Shown here one piece after another: positions 1-5,002 of a DNA stretch of 7,159 nucleotides. Numbering within the stretch: position 1 is the stretch's first letter; every line of letters starts with the position of its first letter. Below the pieces are notes generated by a model, which worked only from the letters and a program-made list of their open reading frames with translations, did no database searches and was not told where the DNA came from. Both the position numbers and the translations under genes were made by a program. Source of the DNA: JBFWIL01 sp050256015 (GTDB lineage Bacteria > Bacteroidota > Bacteroidia > Bacteroidales > Prolixibacteraceae); assembly GCA_050256015.1 (NCBI GenBank), contig JBFWIL010000140.1, forward strand, positions 1 to 7,159. The letters are read 5' to 3'.

Positions 1-126
1 GTGATCGGAGTGATCAGGAAAGAATGGAAAAACCTGAGCCGAAAGACTTACATACTCCTGATGACAGCGCTGATAATACTGATAGCATCATTCTGTATCA
101 TTGCATCGGGAAGCATGCCTGGATAA
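1..126 (+). pseudogene. Truncated N-terminal piece of a membrane protein (possibly ABC-2 type permease)
   Basis: The frame opens at the window edge with GTG and reads 41 residues to a TAA at 124-126. It starts with a basic stretch containing RKEWKNLSRK, then one strongly hydrophobic helix (about residues 18-36, rich in I, L and A), and ends SGSMPG. A basic 'KEW' lead-in followed by a single helix is how ABC-2 type permeases and related multi-span proteins begin, but such proteins run for hundreds of residues, so this looks like a decayed or truncated copy. The +2 frame stays open after the stop up to about position 190, which would fit a frameshifted remnant, though I recognise nothing in that tail. 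The GTG may be a true start or an internal valine of a longer gene to the left. A genuine short membrane peptide cannot be excluded. The family assignment is weak. Confidence 0.35.
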
Positions 127-254
127 CTCTTTAATTCAAGAAATGTACGGAGCATGGAACGATACGACAGGGCATAGATCCGTCTTTTGATTATAATGAA
201 ACTAATGCGAATTTTTTTTTGCATTTCAACAGGAAGAAAAGTAATATTGTGCCT

Positions 255-267
255 AAAACGTTTTCAT
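255..267. promoter_or_regulatory. Putative LacI-family operator, upstream copy
   Basis: The core AAAACGTTTT (255-264) is a perfect 10-base palindrome with a central CG, the hallmark of LacI/GalR-family operators. With its flank it reads AAACGTTTTCAT (256-267), the exact reverse complement of the 12 bases at 318-329. The two centres are 66 bp apart, slightly over six helical turns, so a tetrameric or paired repressor could bind both. The sequence match is direct; assigning it to a LacI-type regulator is inference, since no regulator gene is in the window. Confidence 0.55.
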
Positions 268-275
268 GGAATATA

Positions 276-305
276 TTGTGTATGGATTTAATGTGTTGGT
301 ATAGT
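276..305 (+). promoter_or_regulatory. Candidate promoter between the two operators
   Basis: TTGTGT (276-281) and TATAGT (300-305) are separated by 18 bases. The pair resembles a -35/-10 promoter and sits between the two palindromes. The match to the Bacteroidota consensus (TTTG at -33, TAnnTTTG at -7) is only partial. A start site near 312 would put the downstream operator immediately after initiation, a typical repressing position. A second possible -7 element, TATATTGT, lies at 272-279. Confidence 0.3.
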
Positions 306-317
306 GTGGATTAAAAA

Positions 318-329
318 ATGAAAACGTTT
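318..329. promoter_or_regulatory. Putative LacI-family operator, downstream copy
   Basis: ATGAAAACGTTT contains the palindrome AAACGTTT (322-329) and is identical over 12 bases to the reverse complement of 256-267. It lies just downstream of the candidate promoter and about 108 bases before the permease start. Repressor bound here would block transcription of the operon. Identity of the regulator is unknown. Confidence 0.55.
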
Positions 330-330
330 A

Positions 331-352
331 CGGAGGCAATTCTTTTCCTCCG
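331..352 (+). repeat. Short GC-rich hairpin in the 5' leader
   Basis: CGGAGG (331-336) can pair with CCTCCG (347-352) across a 10-base loop that contains a run of T. It directly follows the downstream operator palindrome and would be at the 5' end of the message if the candidate promoter is right. It could stabilise the message or be coincidental; there is no U-run after it, so it is not a terminator. Confidence 0.3.
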
Positions 353-436
353 GAGATTTGTCCACCTGTCAGGGAAAAATGCAATTAATTAAGCAGATCA
401 AAGAAAAAAGAATAACCATAATTAATTGATAAAATT

Positions 437-1945
437 ATGCAAATGGAACCACAACCTGCTGCGGCAGGTGGCAAGGCATCGCTGATTGAACGGCTGGACG
501 CCTTGTATGAGTACGACCGGGAACCGGTGTCAAAAAAAAAGCTGCATGGCTGGAAAACTTTTATCGCCATGTTTGCAGGAGAACATGTAGCAGGAACCGA
601 ATTTGTTCTTGGTCCGCTGATGGTGATGCACGGTGTTTCTGCCAGGGATTTTGTACTTGGACTGTTGGTGGGGAATCTGCTTGCGGTACTGAGTTGGGCG
701 TTGATGACCGCCCCTGTGGCTGTTAAAACCAGGTTGACCATCTATTGGCAGTTGCGTAAAATTATCGGTCCGTATCTGACTGTTGCTTATAGTGCCTTTT
801 ACGCTTTTGTGTTGTGTTTGTTGGCCGGATCTATGGTGAATGTCGCCGTTACGGCTTTTTCCATTCCCTTTCACATTCCCAATCCTGATTTTCTGGCCGG
901 CGATATGATTCCTTCCTTCTCCTGGATTATGCTGGCCGTAATTGTGGGGGTGGTCATTTCGCTGCTGGCCGTTATGGGATTTGAAAAGATTGCAAATTTT
1001 TCCAAGATCTGTGCTCCCTGGATGATCCTTGTCTTCTTTGCTGCAGCCATTGCCGTACTGGCCGATCTGGGGGCCCGTTCCTTCAGTGATATCTGGGAAA
1101 TTGCCAACACGAAGATCTTTACAGGGGAACCGATCGGGAACAACAGTAAATATACCTTCTGGCATGTGGCCGGCTTTGCCTGGTTGTGTAATGCTACTCA
1201 GCATATGGGTATGGCCGATATGACCATCTTTCGTTATGCCAGGAGCTGGACCCAGGGATTTGCCTCGGCCGTGGGGATGTTCATCGGGCATTTCGGAGCC
1301 TGGATTTGTTCCGGTATACTATGTGCTGCTTTTCTTGCTGCAGGGAACGTTAATCCGCAACCCGGAACCATTGCCCTCTTTGGTGCCGGCTTTGCCGGTG
1401 CGGTGAGTGTGGTTATCGCCGGCTGGACGACAGCCAATCCCACACTGTACCGGGCCGGTCTGGCCATTCAGGTGGCCACGCCCAACTGGAAACGCTGGAA
1501 GGTTACTTTTGCCGCCGGATTGTTCATGATCATTACGGCCTGCATCCCGGCAGTAAATGCCAATCTTGACCGTATCGTGAGCTATTACGGATTGTTTTTT
1601 ATTCCGCTGGGGGCTATTGTTATTCTCGATATCTGGTTGTTCCCGCGAATCGGACTGGTTAGTAATTTCACTGAAAAAACAGGCAAATTGTTCTGCTGGC
1701 CTGCAGCTATCGCCTGGTTTGGTTCTTTCCTGTTTTCCTTTTTTATTTACGGGAAAGATCATATTCCCTGGATGGAAAAGCTGTTCGCCGGAAAACTGCC
1801 TTCCTGGTTGTCCATAAAGCTTGATCTTACTTTCCTGGTGGCTCCGGAATGGATTTTGGCCGCGATCTTATACATGGTGTTTAGTTATATACAGCAAAGA
1901 AACAAAAAGAATGCCCGGTTGATCCGGGAAGGAGGTTTATTATGA
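437..1945 (+). CDS. NCS1-family (cytosine/purine permease-like) inner-membrane transporter
   Basis: This 502-residue protein has about twelve hydrophobic segments after a hydrophilic N-terminus of about 40 residues, the size and layout of the nucleobase:cation symporter-1 family (CodB, Mhp1; LeuT fold). Family-like signatures include the helix-6 region around residues 243-270 (GFAWLCN followed by MADMTIFRYARS, the counterpart of the 'DFxRYA' motif) and GWTTANPTLYRAG at 329-341, the counterpart of the conserved helix-8 segment. Known members co-transport nucleobases, hydantoins, allantoin or thiamine with Na+ or H+. This one heads an operon with two glycoside hydrolases and no nucleobase genes, so a sugar-derived or other plant-derived substrate is more likely; that is inference. 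Start: ATG 437, with ATG 443 as an alternative; neither has a Shine-Dalgarno. The stop overlaps the next start (ATGA). It is probably controlled by the paired upstream operators. Confidence 0.85.
   Translation: MQMEPQPAAAGGKASLIERLDALYEYDREPVSKKKLHGWKTFIAMFAGEHVAGTEFVLGPLMVMHGVSARDFVLGLLVGNLLAVLSWALMTAPVAVKTRLTIYWQLRKIIGPYLTVAYSAFYAFVLCLLAGSMVNVAVTAFSIPFHIPNPDFLAGDMIPSFSWIMLAVIVGVVISLLAVMGFEKIANFSKICAPWMILVFFAAAIAVLADLGARSFSDIWEIANTKIFTGEPIGNNSKYTFWHVAGFAWLCNATQHMGMADMTIFRYARSWTQGFASAVGMFIGHFGAWICSGILCAAFLAAGNVNPQPGTIALFGAGFAGAVSVVIAGWTTANPTLYRAGLAIQVATPNWKRWKVTFAAGLFMIITACIPAVNANLDRIVSYYGLFFIPLGAIVILDIWLFPRIGLVSNFTEKTGKLFCWPAAIAWFGSFLFSFFIYGKDHIPWMEKLFAGKLPSWLSIKLDLTFLVAPEWILAAILYMVFSYIQQRNKKNARLIREGGLL
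1929..1935 (+). promoter_or_regulatory. Strong Shine-Dalgarno for the 59-residue gene
   Basis: AAGGAGG, a full anti-SD complement, lies 6 bases before ATG 1942 and within the last codons of the permease gene. The other starts in this operon lack such a site, and Bacteroidota generally make little use of it. Together with the 4-base overlap it supports real, coupled translation of the small gene. Confidence 0.6.
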
Positions 1946-2121
1946 AGAGATTGCTGATTTTTATTTCTTTTACCGGCCTGGCAATGACTATTTTACCTTC
2001 TGTGCTGGTATTCAGCAGACTGATTGATCTGCAGACCCATTTTACGCTGATGGCTGCGGGTATGGTACTCTGGTTTATGACTGCTCCCTTTTGGATGAAG
2101 AGTAAAAAACTGGATGAATAG
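1942..2121 (+). CDS. Small two-helix membrane protein coupled to the NCS1 permease
   Basis: ATG 1942 overlaps the permease stop by 4 bases and opens a 59-residue frame ending at TAG 2119-2121. After the basic start MKR there are two hydrophobic helices, about residues 4-25 and 34-51, joined by a short polar turn (SRLIDLQTH); the end is polar and charged (MKSKKLDE). A short N-terminal basic stretch and the C-terminal lysines suggest a hairpin with both ends in the cytoplasm. The motif LPSVLVF followed by LWFMTAPFWM resembles small proteins I have seen beside symporters in Bacteroidota, but I cannot name a family. Overlap, strong ribosome-binding site and composition point to an accessory subunit or stabiliser of the permease, by analogy with small symporter partners; this is inference. 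It is not a signal-peptide protein, as the second helix is clearly membrane-spanning. Confidence 0.72.
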   Translation: MKRLLIFISFTGLAMTILPSVLVFSRLIDLQTHFTLMAAGMVLWFMTAPFWMKSKKLDE

Positions 2122-2205
2122 GTATATTGATACACAGTCAGCTGCGATTGCTTTTGGATACAGCTGTTGATTGAATAATTGTATAATCTGCATAAATTAA
2201 GGATC
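2122..2205 (+). other. Gap before the rhamnosidase gene
   Basis: This 84-base stretch separates the small membrane protein from the GTG start of the rhamnosidase. An in-frame TAA at 2176-2178 bars any longer upstream extension of the rhamnosidase frame, and no export signal is encoded in any frame here. CAGCTG occurs twice (2142-2147 and 2161-2166). TATAAT at 2182-2187 could be part of an internal promoter but has no matching upstream box. Confidence 0.5.
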
Positions 2206-4914
2206 GTGTTACAGGTACTGAATCTTCGTACGGAATATAAAAGCAATCCTGTGGGACTGCACAGCAGTTTGCCCAGGCTGAGTTGGGAAATCCGTTCTGC
2301 AAAACGTCAGCTGTTTCAAACAGCCTGGCAGGTTAAATGTGCCGCTGCAGAGTCGGATTTGTTAAGCGATATCCACCTGCTGTGGAATTCCGGTAAAGTG
2401 GAATCAGATCAGTCGGTTCAGGTCGAATACCGGGGGCGTTCGCTTTCTTCCGGGCAACGGGTATACTGGCAGGTGAAAGTCTGGGATAACCGGGGTGAAG
2501 AATCGGAGTGGAGTCGTCTTGCTTTCTGGGAGATGGGGCTGTTGGAGGAGGCAGACTGGAAAGCAAAATGGATTGAAGCAGAAATAGAGGAAAATTTATA
2601 CGGCTCTGCTCCCTGTCCGTTTTTGCGCAGAGAGTTTACACTTACACGTCCGGTGAAAAAGGCGGTTGCCTATGTCAGCTCGCACGGCTTGCATGAGTTG
2701 TCTGTTAACGGCAGGAAGCCGGTAGATGAACTGTTTACTCCGGGCTGGACGAGTTATCACAAGCGTTTGCAGGTAAAGGTCTATGAACTTACAGGAATAT
2801 TACGTAACGGTACCAATGCGCTTGGAGTCATCCTTGCTGATGGATGGTATCGAGGTTACCTGGGCTGGGAGGGAAAACGAAACCTGTACGGCGACAAACT
2901 GGCATTGTTGTTCCAGCTGAGGCTGGAATATGAAGACGGCTCGGAAGGACTGGTGCTGAGCGACGGTTCCTGGACTTCTTCCTCTGGCCCCCTGCTGCAG
3001 TCTGATATCTATAACGGAGAAGTTTACGATGCCCGTCTGGAAATGCCTGGATGGAACCGGCCCGGATTTGATGATTATGCTTGGAAACCGGTGAAGACTG
3101 CGGATTATGGCTACAAAAACTTGGTCTCTTCGGAAGGATTACCGGTACGGATTACGGAGACGCTTCGTCCGGTAGAAAAAATAATAACGCCCAAAGGGGA
3201 ACAGGTCTTTGACCTTGGTCAAAATATGGTAGGATGGGTTCGTTTTCGTCTTAAAGGGAAATCAGGCCAGCGGATTGTGCTTAGCCATGCCGAAGTGCTT
3301 GATCAGGAAGGAAATTTTTATACGGAGAATCTGCGGGAAGCAAAGGCTGCCGATACGTATGTTTTCCGGGGAGAGGGCACGGAATGCTGGGAACCCCGGT
3401 TTACATTTCACGGGTTTCGCTATGTTCGTGTCAGCGAATATTCCGGGAAAGTGGATCTGGACAATCTGGAAGGGAGGGTGGTCCATTCCGATATGGCCAA
3501 AACCGGACAGTTTATATGTTCGGATGAAATGGTTAACCGGCTCCAGCAGAATATTGACTGGGGACTTCGGGGAAATTTTCTGGATGTGCCGACCGACTGT
3601 CCCCAGCGTGACGAGCGTTTAGGCTGGACCGGCGATGCACAGGTTTTTGCGCCTGCGGCCTGTTTTAACCGCGATGTCGTGAACTTTTACGGCAAGTGGA
3701 TGAAAGATTTTATTGCCGACCAGCGTGCAGACGGCAGCATCCCCTGGGTGATTCCCAATATGGTGGAAAACGGCGGGGGTACCGGTTGGTCGGACGGTTT
3801 CGGTGCTACCGGCTGGGCTGATGCAGGGGTTATCATTCCCTGGACGGTCTACCATGTATACGGGAACCGTCGCATTCTGGAAGACCAGTATGCTTCCATG
3901 AAGGGCTGGGAGGAATACATGATACGGGAGTCAGGTGACTCCTGTATTTTTAACTCGGGCTTTCATTTCGGAGACTGGCTTTCCTTTGCCGAATATTATT
4001 CTTACCGGTACAATGCGCCCGACTATGGCTATGCCGGAGCACATACCGACAAAGATCTGGTGGGCACAGCCTATTTTTACCATACCACCTGGCTGATGGA
4101 AAAGATTGCCCGGATTCTGGACCGGCAGGATGATGCAGTAAGGTATGCAGCCCTTCAGCCCCGCATAAAATCGGCCTTTCAAAAAGAATTTATGACGGCT
4201 AGCGGAAGGCTCAGTTCGAACACGCAGACAGCTTACGTGCTGGCACTGGCTTTTGGTCTGGTGCCTGATGAGCTTATTGCGGTGGCAGCCAGACGTCTGG
4301 CAGATGATGTGAGCTACTTTGGACACCTGACCACCGGGTTCCTGGGAACCCCGCTGCTCTGTCAGGTGCTGACGGATTATGGTTATCCGGAGCTGGCCTT
4401 CAAACTCCTTTACAACAAACGGTATCCGTCCTGGCTGTATCCCATAACCAAGGGGGCTACGACCATCTGGGAACGCTGGGATTGCATCAAGCCCGACGGA
4501 AGTTTCCAGACGGCCGGTATGAATTCGTTTAACCATTATGCTTACGGGGCTGTGGGTGACTGGCTTTATTCCCGGGTGGCGGGAATACGCAGGGAATACG
4601 GCATTCCTGCATACCGCCGGATTTTGATCAAACCTTTCCTGAATGAGAAATTGACTTATGTAAAAGCCTGTTTTCATTCTGTATACGGAGATATTGTTTC
4701 CCACTGGGAGCGTACGGAAAACGGACTGAAGCTGCGGGTGGTCATTCCGGCCAACACTGAGGCACGGATTGCCTTGCCTGTTCCGGAGGGAACAAGTGTT
4801 AGGGAAGGAGGAACAGCGGTTAAAGACAATCCGGATGTCAGTTTCCTGCCTTCTGAAGGCGGACGGCTGATTTTGCAGGTTGGTTCCGGTGAATATTTGT
4901 TTGAAACGGATTGA
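2206..4914 (+). CDS. GH78 alpha-L-rhamnosidase, probably cytoplasmic
   Basis: A 902-residue inverting glycoside hydrolase that releases terminal alpha-L-rhamnose. Order (numbering from GTG 2206): fibronectin/Ig-like N-domain about 1-115, with the family-typical opening LNLRTEY..NP.GL..PRLSWEI; Bac_rhamnosid_N beta-domain about 140-310 (VNG, FTPGWTSY, ILADGWYRGYLGW); concanavalin-like domain about 320-420; (alpha/alpha)6 catalytic barrel about 430-780; C-terminal beta-sandwich to the end. The catalytic motif DCPQRDERLGWTGD gives D464, E470 (general acid) and D477 with the usual 6 and 7 residue spacing; the base is E756 in TTIWERWD. All are intact and the length is normal. GTG is preferred because it gives the canonical N-terminus; TTG 2179 (911 residues) is the alternative, and no ATG is available. 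No signal peptide is seen with either start. It is probably co-transcribed with the permease upstream. Confidence 0.93.
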   Translation: MLQVLNLRTEYKSNPVGLHSSLPRLSWEIRSAKRQLFQTAWQVKCAAAESDLLSDIHLLWNSGKVESDQSVQVEYRGRSLSSGQRVYWQVKVWDNRGEESEWSRLAFWEMGLLEEADWKAKWIEAEIEENLYGSAPCPFLRREFTLTRPVKKAVAYVSSHGLHELSVNGRKPVDELFTPGWTSYHKRLQVKVYELTGILRNGTNALGVILADGWYRGYLGWEGKRNLYGDKLALLFQLRLEYEDGSEGLVLSDGSWTSSSGPLLQSDIYNGEVYDARLEMPGWNRPGFDDYAWKPVKTADYGYKNLVSSEGLPVRITETLRPVEKIITPKGEQVFDLGQNMVGWVRFRLKGKSGQRIVLSHAEVLDQEGNFYTENLREAKAADTYVFRGEGTECWEPRFTFHGFRYVRVSEYSGKVDLDNLEGRVVHSDMAKTGQFICSDEMVNRLQQNIDWGLRGNFLDVPTDCPQRDERLGWTGDAQVFAPAACFNRDVVNFYGKWMKDFIADQRADGSIPWVIPNMVENGGGTGWSDGFGATGWADAGVIIPWTVYHVYGNRRILEDQYASMKGWEEYMIRESGDSCIFNSGFHFGDWLSFAEYYSYRYNAPDYGYAGAHTDKDLVGTAYFYHTTWLMEKIARILDRQDDAVRYAALQPRIKSAFQKEFMTASGRLSSNTQTAYVLALAFGLVPDELIAVAARRLADDVSYFGHLTTGFLGTPLLCQVLTDYGYPELAFKLLYNKRYPSWLYPITKGATTIWERWDCIKPDGSFQTAGMNSFNHYAYGAVGDWLYSRVAGIRREYGIPAYRRILIKPFLNEKLTYVKACFHSVYGDIVSHWERTENGLKLRVVIPANTEARIALPVPEGTSVREGGTAVKDNPDVSFLPSEGGRLILQVGSGEYLFETD
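3922..3947 (+). repeat. Near-perfect inverted repeat with T-run inside the rhamnosidase gene
   Basis: ATACGGGAGTCA (3922-3933) faces TGACTCCTGTAT (3936-3947) with a two-base centre. Eleven positions pair as Watson-Crick and one as G-U; realistically an 11-bp stem with a four-base loop. Five T (3947-3951) begin at the stem's last base. It has the form of an intrinsic terminator yet lies in the catalytic domain coding sequence. Confidence 0.5.
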
Positions 4915-4930
4915 TCCGGGAGACCGGATA

Positions 4931-4966
4931 AACCGGCATTGTGCAGTTATTCAGCCGGTTGTTTTT
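4931..4966 (+). terminator. Terminator-like or attenuator hairpin between the two hydrolase genes
   Basis: AACCGGC (4931-4937) pairs perfectly with GCCGGTT (4954-4960) over a 16-base loop and is followed by GTTTTT (4961-4966). It begins 16 bases after the rhamnosidase stop. The stem is short and the loop long, so termination would probably be partial, lowering expression of the downstream gene or protecting the 3' end of the upstream message. Its presence favours a GH127 start downstream of it. Confidence 0.42.
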
Positions 4967-5002
4967 ATGATCTCGTCCGTTTATATGGATAAAACTGAAT
5001 GC

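Larger units (their letters stand above)
127..436. other. AT-rich intergenic leader of the operon
   Basis: No convincing gene lies here. The region is AT-rich, includes a run of nine T (212-220) flanked by a weak inverted repeat (AATGC 204-208, GCATT 221-225), and then the regulatory elements listed separately: two AAACGTTT palindromes, a candidate promoter between them, and a CGGAGG/CCTCCG hairpin. About 85 bases of purine-rich sequence then lead to the permease start with no recognisable Shine-Dalgarno, as is usual in Bacteroidota. Confidence 0.7.

Noticed and set aside
204..225. T-run with AATGC/GCATT flanks as a terminator
   Set aside because: The stem is only five AT-containing pairs and the T-run lies in the loop, not after the stem.
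530..1291. Long minus-strand open frame (253 codons) opposite the permease
   Set aside because: Its predicted protein is rich in G, H, N, P and Q with no domain or hydrophobic pattern; it is a shadow of the permease gene, whose plus-strand translation is clearly a real family member.
2182..2187. TATAAT before the rhamnosidase as an internal promoter
   Set aside because: No upstream box at suitable spacing, and this E. coli-type -10 is not the Bacteroidota consensus; left as an unsupported possibility.
3931..4704. Minus-strand open frame (257 codons) opposite the rhamnosidase
   Set aside because: Antisense to the conserved GH78 catalytic domain, with no recognisable motif of its own.
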